Part shown: one piece after another, positions 13,001 through 25,800 of the stretch | Position numbering within the stretch: the first letter of the stretch is position 1 | Layout of the letters: the number at the start of each line of letters is the position of its first letter | NCBI GenBank assembly: GCA_039566865.1 | Contig: CM076960.1 | Location: forward strand, 14,546,501-14,610,500 | Direction of reading: 5' to 3' | Source: Aurelia coerulea | Taxonomy: Eukaryota; Cnidaria; Scyphozoa; Semaeostomeae; Ulmaridae | DNA: 64,000 nt | Notes under the pieces: generated by a model | The model's database searches: none | What the model was told of the DNA's origin: nothing | Seen by the model: the letters and a program-made list of their open reading frames with translations, nothing else | Position numbers and translations under genes: made by a program

Positions 13001-16000
13001 CAACAGAAACAAAGAAATTCATCACCGATACTCACAAAATAAAAATTTTTTTATATATGTGAAAAAACTAAAACATCATGTTTCGTAATTCAAGATTAGA
13101 GATATGTTTCAAAGTAAATGGCCATACTTTATCCATACAGGTGGCAGATCTCAGGGCAAATGGGGGCAACTGCTCCCCCCTTTCATTATGAAAACTCAGC
13201 TTGGGTCCCTGGTGAGAAGAGTGCCCATAAATATTACCCTAACGCACTCCTTTTTAACTGTTTTTAATCTGAATGTGTGGAATTTCTATTATCAAGGCAC
13301 TATTTAGTAGAAAAACCAAAGAAATTTCTTAAAAATAGGATTCTGCAAAGTGTTCCATGCCCTCTGCGTGCTTACTTTATATCCTATTTAACAGCTCTCT
13401 CTCTATAGGTTGCCCCCTTTCAATTTCAGGCTGGGTTCTCCCAGTGAGCCATCCTACTTTTATGGTGGTAGAGTACAGCAACAGCACATGATTCTTTGTA
13501 CGGCTGGTGTAATCTGCATTAAGACGGTTCCATAATGCAGGCTGCATTAGCTGTCCAAGTCTAACTTTTGACATGAAATCTCGTTTGATCTTAGATCTGA
13601 AATATGGCAAGTTTTCAGATCTCCTAGCACGCTGCTCGACAAGAACAATTTGACTAGTACCTACTTACTAGAGTACACCTGACTATCTTTTTAACAGGAA
13701 GCAATATTTTTTTTACGACAATGTCAAATCTTATGGTGAAAATGTTAGTTGTGGTGTACCACAAGGATCAATTCTAGGACCACTCCTATTTGGGTTAATG
13801 ATCAATGACTTTTATCACGTTCTCTCCAAGACCAATACAATCTCGTACGCAGATGACACTGTTGTTTACTGCGCTGCAAAGAATTCAAAAGAAATTGAAC
13901 AGCTCCTAAATCATGATCTGAGGATGACAATCTGAAACAGGGCACATACTGGCTTGATTCTAATAATCTTTTCATAAATCTGAAACAGGGCAAAACTGAA
14001 TATGTTCTGTACGGATCGCATAAAAGACTTGTGAATCAACCAGAAGTTAACATCAAAATCTATGATAAAGCTATGAATGAATCCAAAGTGTACAAATACC
14101 TTGGTGTGCATTTAGACAAGCACATGAATCTGCAACAACACTTTGAGAAAGTATATAAAAAGGCATCTGCAAGGGTAAAGCTTCTTTCCCGTATTCGAGA
14201 ACAAATAGGTCCCTATGTTGCAGAATCAATATACAAAGCTATGATACGTCCAATATTAGTGTATTGCTATCAACTACATTGGGAATACTAATATTGGGAA
14301 GCCAAAAGAATTATGGAAGAGCCTAAAATCACTTGGACTTCCATCCAAGCAAGATAAAGCTTCAAAGATCTGCCCAAAGAAAGATGGACAACACTGTTTC
14401 GATGATAAAATTAATTCCAAAAATTTTTAAGAACTTCTTTTCAAATTTGGCTACAGAACTTGTAAAGAAGCTACCAAATCCGCCCTGTAAATTTGGCTTT
14501 GAAAGTGTCAAAAAATACTACAAGAACCTTAATCTTGAAAAAGAAAAATTCACACTTCACCATGCAAACCATGATAACGTCCTCGAACTTTTAGAGGGAA
14601 TCAATCCTTCAAAAGCAGCAGGACCTGATAATCTTGCAGGAAAATTCCTTAAAGATGGTTCCTCAATTTTAGCAACACCAGTGATGGAACTATGTAATCC
14701 CGGGGGGGGGGGTACTTGACCAGGGAAGTGACGGAGGTGTGCGGAAAACCTCTCCACACCCTGCACCCTGTCGCATAAAAAATAGGCCAAAAGTATACCC
14801 TGTCGCATAAAAATTTTGCCTCTCAAATACAGTGTAGAACACAATTTTTGCTTGTGATACCCTGTCGCATAAAAATTTTTGCGTCTCAAATACAGTGTAG
14901 AACACAATTTTTGCTTGTGATACCCTGTCGCATAACTTTTTTACCTATTATAATACCCTGTCGCATAATTTTTGCTAGAAAATGACACCCTGTCGCATAA
15001 TTTTTACCGCAAAAGGACACCCTGTTGAGCGGCATATGTAATCTTTCAATTTCCTTGGCAAGCTTTCCCGATGATCGTAAATAAGCCAAAATGAAACCTC
15101 TTTTTAAAAAGGGAAGCAAAGATGATCCAAAAAATTATCGTCCTATCTCACTCTTGCTGCAGATCTCTTAAGTTATTGAAAAAGTTTTCCATGAACAGAT
15201 ACAAGAGTACCTAGATAAAAACAAAATTCTTTATCGGTACCAGTCTGGCTTTCGTCCTTTCCACTCAACAGACACATGTTTATCATATCTTATGACAAAA
15301 TCATACAGGGGCTGGAAAATAGTATGTCCACGGGCATGATATTGATCGATCTTCAAAAAGCGTTTGACACAATTGACCATGAAATTTTCCTCGAAAAAAT
15401 GAAATATCTTGGCTTTGCTGACTCAGTCATATTCTGGTTTAAATCATACCTAACCAAACGAACTTTCTACGTAAACATAGGCAAAGATTCCTCATCGCCC
15501 GGAGAATTATCGTGTGGTGTTCCACAAGGCTCTATTCTAGGCCCACTCATCTTTCTCTTATATGCAAATGACATGCCACAGGCAGTGGAATGTGACTTAC
15601 TCTTGTATGCAGACGACTCCTGCCTTGTATTTGGAGACAATGACGTCAATGAAATAGAAAAACAGCTGAACAGAAATTTTAATTCTCTTTGTGATTGGTT
15701 TGTTGATAATAAACTAAGCATTAATTTTGGGGAGGATAAAACAAAATCGATACTTTTTGGTAGGAAAAATAAACGAACCGGCAGTAAAAAACTGGACATC
15801 AGAAGAGGTGACATTAAGATCAAACAACACACGTCAGTAACATACCTGGGCTGTGTCCTGGACGAGGGCTTGTCTGGTGCGTCAATGGCTACCAGGACCC
15901 TTGGTAAAATCAATGGCAGGCTCAGATTCCTTTACAGAAAGCAAAATTTTCTTGACTTTTCCCTTCGAAGATTGCTGGCAAATGCACTAACTCAACCCCA

Positions 16001-16825
16001 CTTTGACTTTGCATGCGGTGCTTGGCTTCCAATGTTGAATAAACGATTGACCAAAAAAATTCAGACGGCTCAAAATAAATGTATCAGATTCTGTTTGAAT
16101 CTGAGTAACAGAGCACATATAGGAGTAGACGAATTTAAAACTGTAAACTGGCTCCCCACTAAAGAAAGGTTTGAGCAATGCACTGCTGCAAAGGTTTTCA
16201 AATTTTTTGATAATGCAGCCCCATCATATATGTCGGAAATGTTCTTACCAGTTGGCCAGAGCCGAGTAACTCGAAGATCTAAAAACAAACTAATTCAACC
16301 TTTCCGAAAAAGCAACACAGGACAAAATGGTCTCTCATATTTAGGACCTAAAATATGGAACAGCCTACCCTCAGAACTAAAATCTGCAACAAGCATCAAC
16401 AGTTTCAAACATAAGATCAAAGACCAATTCTTTAAAATCTCCAAAGTCTTAATGATAGTCCGTACATATATTATTAGAAATCTAAAACAACCAATAACAA
16501 GGATTATTCGTCATTAAAATGAAAGATTTTATTTCCGGTCTAGACAAAATTCTATTTTCCATGAAACTTTTTATTTCTTTTCTCGAAAACTTTTCTTTCT
16601 TTTTTCCTTTTTGAATAGCACTCCTTGAGGGACCATTATGGAAACAAGGTTGCATTGACCTTTTAATGTTATCCCTGCCATCTTTAACCATGGGGTGTTT
16701 TTAAATTAGATTATTAAATTAGATAATATGTAGTTTTTTGCCTGTAATTATCTTAATTTTATAGATATTGTAATTAGATTTCTTTTCGTTTATGATTAGA
16801 CATATTTTAGTTTGATGGCAAAATA

Positions 16826-16856
<31 letters not shown>

Positions 16857-19800
16857 CATACATACATACATACATACATACATACATACATACATACATA
16901 CATACATACATACATACATGAACCACCACGTGAACCACCTAAGTGCACAACTGACATGTTGCTATAGACGTCTTCAAATGTTTGAATGGCCTTTCACCAG
17001 AACAGTTCTCATGCAATATTTCAAGCGTCATCAGCATGGAAAAGACACAAGAGGAAATAATTCAAGTCTCATTTTACCATCTATAAAAACAGGAACTGGC
17101 AAACGATCTTTCGCTTTCCAAGGAGCTCATATTTTCAATAAACTTCCCAAGGACATTCGAGACGAAGAATCTCTCGTGCGTTTTAAGCACAAACTGAGCC
17201 TTTTATAAAACTTTTTAATGAAACAGTTTTGAACACAGTTTTAACTTTGATGTAATCTTTTATTTCTGATTTTATCTTTTTGGTTCAACAGGTCCTTGAC
17301 TGATAACAGAATTTCTATTCTGAACAAGTAAGCCTGTACAAATATTACTTATTATTATTATTATTATTACCACCTGACTCTGAAAATCTTTCAGCATCAG
17401 CAAGGATATGGCCCCTTGGTACAGTCGTGCAATCCCTGATGCAGTCCTTGGCCATATATCACAGCCTGCTACCTGCATTATACACCCTGCATTATGTAGA
17501 ATACACCCAGCCATTTTTCTATTGCTAACTGCATCTTGTACCGCTTCAGTTCTGTATAATTTACTGCTGAAGTACTGAAAAGTACAGATTGCATTCTTTG
17601 ATTTCGGCACGGGAAAGCTTATTTTGAAGTAAATTCTGGCGCATCTGAATGTTGGGGGTACAAACAAATTGTATAAACAAACTGCCAAAGGTGGCCCGTT
17701 TACAGTGTTATGGCGCGGGCACGGCTGGAATCAGTCAAAGTGGCGAGGGGAAGATCTTCCCCGTGCACTACAAAGAATGCAGACTGGATTGGAGCTAATT
17801 GATATTGAGGTCAGGTTATCCTACTGTTGGAAAACTGCTAAACAATTGAAAAATATGGTCACAGTACTGCCAAACTATTGCCTCACTGTTTCCTACAGTT
17901 AGCACTGACAATATATACAGTACATTGGACCAGTTGTGGACACTTGGGGGGTGAGAGGGGTGCAATCACCCCCTAATGGTGGCTGCAACAAAGATATTTT
18001 ACTTGGAAACAATAGAAATAAACAATGCCTTTAACTGAAACAACAGCTTCACCTCAACCTCGTCCCCAGGGCCTTCAGTCATATTGGGATGGAGACAAGA
18101 AGGCCCTGTGATTGGCTGGTCACATGACCATCAAAATACCCTCTCTCCGTGGGTGTCATAAATTATAGAAATAACTATGTTTGCAGCAGTTGTATGTTGG
18201 CAAAAGCTGCAGTTGTTTTGCAGTGGAGTGGAGGAGACAGGTAGCTGCAAAACAGCTCCGGTTCCTGTCATTTTTTCAAATATTTCGTACCTTGCTTTTG
18301 TCGTATGATCAAAGTTTTTCGCTGCAGTAAAGCAAAATATAGTTAAATGTTTTGAACTGGTTTGTCAATGTCTGGTCAAATCGCTCAGATGCAATTGCTG
18401 CTTTGTTGCCGCTTTGCCAACCAGTTAAGAAAAGTCCCTTCTGTGCCAGGTGCTCCTGGATTCTCCAATCAAAGTTTAAAGCGACATTGTGCTAGTCATA
18501 ACATACAGAAATTGTGGAAAATTGTTATTTGTTCCTGAAGCTTTTCCTTTCAATTTGACTAAACATATTTTTTCATTTGCTTTGTTTTGGCACATTTCCA
18601 TACACAGTCTACAAAACAAATTGCATTTAAAATTTCAATATTAAATATAACTTGTAAACTTTGGTAGTGAGTGACTTCACATTCACGGACTGCATGAACA
18701 GAACCCAAAGAAAGTACCAATCTAAACCACCTTCAAAGTTGTGAGTTGTGAGTTGAGAGTTATTTCTTATTTGATTTTTGAGTTGTATAAGCCCAAAAGA
18801 TTATTTTAGTGGTTATTCAGTTGCGCTCCGCCTGCTCCCGCGCTTTCTCAAAAGTATTCATTTTATCATTTTAAACTGAAATAAGTGCCCATAGAATCAA
18901 TTTTGTTCCGTCATGTGACATTTTCCTTAACAAAATAGAATAAACGTACAATTTATAGTAACTATACATTGCAACTGGAAGGTTGAAAACAAATTTTGCC
19001 AGCTCAGCTCAGGGAAGTTTTGGGGCCTGCATGGTTTAATTTATTGCCGGCATGTAACAAATATTTTAGCAACTAACAAATTTCCAAAATCTCAGAGAGC
19101 TTCTCAGCTAAAGCCCAATGAAGATTTTGAGGGGATATTTATGATGAAAGTGTGTCTCTGTTTCAATTCCATGTCTATGAGGTATTTGCCTTCTTATCCA
19201 GATGTCCAACCATGATTTTGAGTCCACCTTTTAACCTACATCCATTGATTTCAATACAAAATCAATTGACTGTGTTGAATAACAGTGCAACTGTTTGATA
19301 ATCAACTGGAAAGCAAGGGCGCCTACCTTGTAGGAAGTGTGTTTATTCACGGTACTTTACGCAGTGTCCTATGACCCAGTCCTGTTAATCTTTGTATATC
19401 ATAATAAACTGAGGGGTATGCAACTTCTGCAGATAAACCAATTAGCGAGCAGGATCTCAAGAGAAGATTATCACAAGCGCGTTCTATCCGTTGTGGTTTC
19501 AGTCAAGCAAAATTGTTTACATAAGCCTTTGTTCAACCAGATGTGAAAAGTGACACCGTGTGCAAACTAGGGGGTCGTGTGAAAAAGTCAATCCTCAAGA
19601 TTATTGGAGGACGAGCGACGAGCGTATTTCCGGAGAATAACAATCAATACACGTTTTTTATAAGCAACGGCTTTCAAGAAATTCTACCTGCACCTCCAGA
19701 AAATTGAGTGACCATGATAAATAGAAGAGGTCAAGTTCCAAGTTAATAAATATTTTTCAAATGCATTCCTGTACGAAAATACAAGGCCATGTAATAGCCA

Positions 19801-22800
19801 TGTACAAGCCTTGTAGTTATGGCCTTGTAACCTTGTTATAGCCTGGAATAGCCTTGCTGTAACCTTGTAAATGGCTTGAAAAATGCTAATTAGCCTTGTA
19901 GAAGCCTTGTGGAAACCTTGTGTTAGACTGGTTGCAACTTGGAATCTTACTGATAGCCTTGTAATTTTCTTCCAAGGTTAGTACAAGGTCATAACAAGGT
20001 CATAATCCCCTCTACAAGGCTAAAACTTGGCCTGTACAAGGCCAAGTTTAGCCTTGTATTTTTGTACAGGTTCTTCATTCAAATTCTACAGTTTCCTTTC
20101 ATGCACAAGGCAAATCCTTAGCCTAATTGAGAATTTAAACTTATTAAACGCTTGCATGCTATTAAACCAATTCTTTCTTTATGTTATGCTACTTTGAATG
20201 AAGAAAAGTACTTGCAAAATCAATATTTCAACAAAAAAACGGTTAATTTAAACAACTTTGCTTACCTCAGTTTGGACTTGCCCCAAGTCTCTTCCGCGAA
20301 AATAAAACCAAAATATATCCGAAGGAAGTCAAGTCAGACGACCACAGACACTGCCTGACAATAAGCGAACAACCAGCTGAAAAATTTCTTAGCAGTGCCA
20401 ACCCCCAGCTCAATTTACGGCAAGTTTTGTTTACTGGCCATAGCAACGGGCTCTGACCACAGCAACGTGTAACGCGCTTGTGAGAAAAGTGAACAATGGA
20501 GTTAGGAAAAATTTCATACCCCTAAGTTTTTCTTGTTACTGGGATTTTCAAATTCTAGCGTCTGTTAGAGTTGACCAATCAAAAATCACGCTGTCTGATT
20601 CCCTGTGGCCAGATCGTATAACAGTTGATCTCGTGTTACATAAACACCGGAATTTGAAACCACAAACTTATGCATACGTCATCTTGACCTTGAGAGGACT
20701 GACTCTGTATACTTCTGGGTCACGGTACGGTTTTAGGACACTCTCTGTACTGGGTCACAGGACACCCATTACTCTACGGTACTGGGAATAAACACACTTC
20801 CTACAAGGTAGGCGCCCTTGTGGAAAGTTGTTGAGTTACTGCATTTCTGCTTTATCAACACTTGTGTAAGCTGGGCTTAACATCAAGATTTCCCTTGATT
20901 TCTTGATTCCCTAGGTTTACCAATATCAATGATTGATGCAGTGAAAACAACAAAGTGTAAAGTCATAAGCATCACGAGATTTCAAAAGTGTTTTTGTATG
21001 ACTCTTACTGTATGTTTCTTATGACTCTAGTGAAAACCATGCTTGACTGCTCTGTAGACCGGACATGCCCGGCGCTGAAGCCTTTCTCTCCAGGTCATTC
21101 CATTTAATAAGCGTACACCCCAGTCGGAAGATGTAATTCCAAAGGAGTCAGCAATATCCTCAGTTTTGCAAATTCCCGACTGCTATTTATGTTGTGAAAG
21201 GGAGAACAATGGAACCATTCTTGTTATAAAACAATAGCCAGGTACGCATCTTCCGTGCGCATTTTGCAAACTTATCAGTCTGGTGCGAATCCAATGGGTT
21301 CCAAAGTGACAAAAAGGGGGTCAGAAGAAAAAATCCTAGGGGTGACTTTACTACTATTTGAGTCAAAAATCCAAAGGTGTTTTCGTGAAAAAAACATGTA
21401 GATCCAGGGGATTTGATGTAAAAATTTATGTAAATCCGCGGGGTTTTCCTTTTTTCAAAAATCTTCTGTCCCGGGGGTATGCTTTTTAAATGAAACATCC
21501 GTAGTGCTTATAATTTATTCATTTGCTGGGTAGCCTGCGTGCAGACTTTACTTTCCACTGCGACAAGATCCGCCTTGGCTCTCCTTCGCAGTGGAAAGTA
21601 AAGTCTGCACGCAGGCTATTTGCTGGGCAATTAATAGCTTAAAATAGCAGCAAAGCATTCCTGGTATTTCAAACAAAAGAAAAACCATCGCAACCACTGA
21701 AAATCAACTAAATTGTACAAAAGCAAGCAACGTTCAACAATTTAACAAACTGTAAAATTTACTCCCGACAACACCGAAAGCTCAAAGGGTGGTTCCAGTT
21801 AATATCCGTACCCCCCCCCCCCCTATGGAAGAGAAAATCCGGAAGTGTGCGTCAATCCCCCAAATATCCAGGGGCATGCAGCTGCTGAGACACAAAAATC
21901 CAGGTGTAATGACAAAAATTTGGAAAAATCCAGACCTACAAGTTGTTGGTAAACTCTTCCATAGGGGGTAAATTGTCTGCAAAATCGAAAAATCCGGACG
22001 TTCCTGTACTTTAAGAGGCAAAATCCGGATCTATATCCATCAAATTTTATCATAAAAAATCCGGGTCCCTCCAATTTGGTGAGAAGTCTTCCATAGGGGG
22101 GGTCCGGATTTTTTCTGGAACCTCCCAAAGCTGTGGCCTAAATCTTGTCGGGAATCTGAGAGTCCACCGTAGCGCGAGCCGGTAAATTTGAGGCGCCGGT
22201 ATATCTGAGGTTTGCCGGTAAATATGAGGTCGGCAAGATCAAAGGTATTCTTCTTAGGCGACAAGTAGTCATAATCTATTGTGAATTAGACAAAGGTGAG
22301 ACACAAGGTCTGGTTTCAAAGGAAACAATAGGTTTTTCCGAGGGTCGGGTCAACGGTCTGAGGATTTCTGCCGCATATAATCTTTTCTTTCTGACAGCGT
22401 TCGGGAAAGCAAACGCTAGGATTAACTTCGAAGGGTAGGGGTTAGGATTTTTGCTGCGTAAGGAAATCCGCGAGAAGAATCAAATTTCATTTGGTTTCCT
22501 TTGGTATGGATTTGCTACATCTAAAAGTTATCAGTCGAAAGTAAACTGTCTTATTGCTCAAATACTTCGTTCCATTGCAATACACGTTTTTTTTTTATAA
22601 GAAACTGGTTTATAAGAAACTAGTACTACGATGACCAAAAATTTAAGAAACTCTAGTACTAAGCTCAAGAACAGTTAAGAAACTCTACAACGTTATATCT
22701 GTATGTCTCTCTTATTCTATGTCTCTCTAACAAAGATGCCTTCGTCTTTTCTTGACTTTTAACTGCAAAATTTGTAAATTTTTGCCTCGATGTGCATGGC

Positions 22801-25800
22801 TTCTTCTTGATGACAATGTCAATGCAAAATGGAAGCCCTTTGTTGAGAAGAAGGCTCAACTTCGAACAATCCCGCAATTTTAGGCCCAAAAAATAAGAAA
22901 CTAATTAAGAAACTTTTACTACTAAAACACCGAAATCTTCATGCGAAATTAAGAAACTTTTAGTACTATGTGCTGATCCAAGTTTCTTATAAAAAAAAAA
23001 CGTGTACCGTTTTGTATCTGGGTTGATGAAGATTATGATTTTCGAGCGCTGTTTTTCTTCCTTTTTTAAGCATTAGGGAAAATACTGAAAGTTTACTACG
23101 ATTATCGGAGTTATAAGTTCCTAAGGTAAGGTTCTTACAGATTCTTAGGAGTTTCCAGAATCTCTTACAGGTTTCATAATAATCTTCATGTGCACTTTCC
23201 CGTGCCTTCTCCTGAACCTTTCAAAACGAAGTTTTTGAAGCCTTTCCGATGAACATCACTCAGACAAGTACCTTCCAATTTTCGTTAGTACGATAAAGGA
23301 AACAAGTCAAAATGTGATAAACGGAGTTTCTCAAATTTTTGGAAATCCTAGAGTTGAGTTTCATATACACGTATTTTTTACAAAAGAAACTAAGAATTTG
23401 GCCCAGTACTGAAAGTTTCTTAAAATGATCATATTTTCAGTACTCAGAGTTTCTTACGAGTTTCTCAGAGGTTTCATAACAATATTCATGTTCACTACCT
23501 GTGCCCTCGTGAACATTTCAAAATAAGGTCTTTAATTAAGGCCTTTCCGATGTTTAGACATTACTCAAGTACCTTACGAGTAATATGATACAGGAAACAA
23601 GTGAAAGTAAAGTAAAAATATTTCAAGGATTTCCTTTATCAAAGTAAATAGTTTCTTAACTTACATTTTCCCAGTACTGGAGTTCGTTAATCTTTAGCCG
23701 ATATGAGAGTTGAGTTTTCTTATGGGCAGTTTCTTATAAAAATACGTGTAAGCAGTTTCTTATCAAAATACGTGTAAGCAGTTTCTTATCAAAATACGTG
23801 TTGGCCTAATGTTCCTTACTTTGCAGAATGCAATAAAATCTATCGTAAGTACGTACATACGGTATATTTCCATAAGAAACTAAGAATTTGGGCTAGTACT
23901 GAAACTTTCTTAAGATTATCAGATTTTGAGTACTCAGAGTTTCTTGCGAGTTTCTTAGAGGTTCTATAACAATCTTCATGCTCACTACTGTCCCTCGTTT
24001 CCTAGTATCAAACCTTTCCAAGCCTTTCCAATCTTTAGATATTACTAAGTACCTCACGAGTGAAATAATAAATTTTTAAATTTTGATAAAATTATGAGAC
24101 AACCTTCAAAAATATCGAAAGATATAACCTAATAACCCTTCTTTACTATGGGTTAAATTTTTTATTCATTTTCGTTACATATAATTTGCGGTTTATGAGA
24201 CATCTTTCAAAATTTCGAAAGTTGGAACTTAAGGTTACTGTAACTATTCAGACGACAAATTTTCGATTTTTCGTTTTTGTCATAATCTGATGGTACAAGT
24301 ATTTGAGGACTGTTTAATACAACTCACTTCCAGAAATATTCACAATTACTTATAAATTTGAGCATTTTAACAGGAGCAATCATGTTTCTCAAAAATTGCG
24401 AGAATATACGTTAGGGGATTAAGTAAACTCACTTGACCTTGCAGCTATGTTCGTGACATCCCGTGCTGCTATGTTATTGATATAATGCTTTACCAATACC
24501 GCGCTTAAGCCTTATTGCTTGACTTTTTATGCATAATCGTATTTCCCGCAATTTTTGCTTCATTTTGATAAAAGCCTGATTTCTCGAAACAGGATTCCGG
24601 AGTACTGGTGGGTAATAAAAAATCTTTGTGTACCCAACAGGCCAATCGAATCGCTTGAAACTTGGCACACAGGGTCACAAAGCATATAACTACGAAACCG
24701 TGTCAGCGATTTGTGATAGATCCAATGGTCCGATTTTTACAAGGGTCTGAAAGTTAAAAAAGACATTTAAGACATTTGCATTTATTTAAAATGATATCAT
24801 TTCAAGAAAATACCTTTTATCAAAAATTCGTGACACGGTTTTGCAGTTCAGGGCCTTAAGTCTTTGGTAAATAGATAGTCGTGGTCCAACGATTATCATT
24901 GGGGTACACAAAGATTTTTTCGCAAGGGTGGTCGATTTTGCCTTAAATCTAGAATAAATCATTCGTGATTTTATTGAATCAACTGAATATATTTTTATGA
25001 TATTCTTCGTTTAATTCTGCGTCGAATGATGCATAAGTTTGTTTGGTATATTTTGACGAAAGGCCGTGGTAAACGGAGTTTCTTAATCGCCGCCTGAACG
25101 GTTACAGTAACCTTAATAACCCTTCCTTACTATGGGTTAAGGTTGTTATTCACTTTCGTCGCATACTATTTGCGGCTTTTAAATTTTGATAAAATTATGA
25201 GACATCTTTCAAAATTTCGAAAGTTGGAACTTAATAACCCTTCCTTACTATGGGTTAATTTTTTTATTCATTTTCGTTGCATACTATTTGCGGTTTTTTA
25301 AATTTGATAAAATTATGAGACATCTTTCAAAATTTCGAAAGATAGAACTTAACAACCCTTCCTTAGTATTGGTTTAGTTTCTTACTCACTTTCGTCGCAA
25401 AATCCTGTGGCATTTTTCAGAAACCTTATAGCTTATCCCATCTTTTTAAGCTTCTTTTTCTCTTTCCTCGTATATCGTTTGTCGATTTTTCAATTTTCTC
25501 AAATCTTTGAGACGTTCTAAGACAGGCGTTAAATAGGAACGTGAAAGCTACCGTTTCGTAAATCGATATCGTGAAAGATTCTCCAACGTTTCTCAACTCT
25601 CATTTTATATATGAAGATTACGAAAAAAAGATGCAAATTATGCTGCTCAAGTTTGTTTTGCTTTTTTAGTGATCTGAGAGCTGAGCGCTCATAAGAGTTT
25701 CTTATGAAAAACTCTTATAGGATTTATATAAATTCGGCTGTAGATTGGAGAATGCATTTTAATTTGGCTTCTAAATTAAATGAAACAAATTATGAATCTT

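Larger units (their letters stand above)
14286..16919 (+). mobile_element. LINE family B, 5'-truncated, with TACA tail
   Basis: Starts inside the pre-RT segment (NIGKPKELWKSLKSLGLPSK), runs through the RT and C-terminus, a 3' UTR with AAACAAGGTTGCATTGACC, and ends in ATGGCAAAATAT followed by (TACA)n. It sits inside LINE E. A separate 335-bp element is inserted at 14700-15034. Confidence 0.85.

Noticed and set aside
14766..15032. CRISPR-like array
   Set aside because: Spacing is irregular, spacers are partly repeated, and the context is a eukaryotic transposon.
14557..15119. Minus-strand ORFs with repeated MRQG words
   Set aside because: They translate the CCCTGTCGCATAA minisatellite and its flanks; no gene.
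16719..16919. Minus-strand ORF of repeated YVCM
   Set aside because: Pure translation of the TACA microsatellite.
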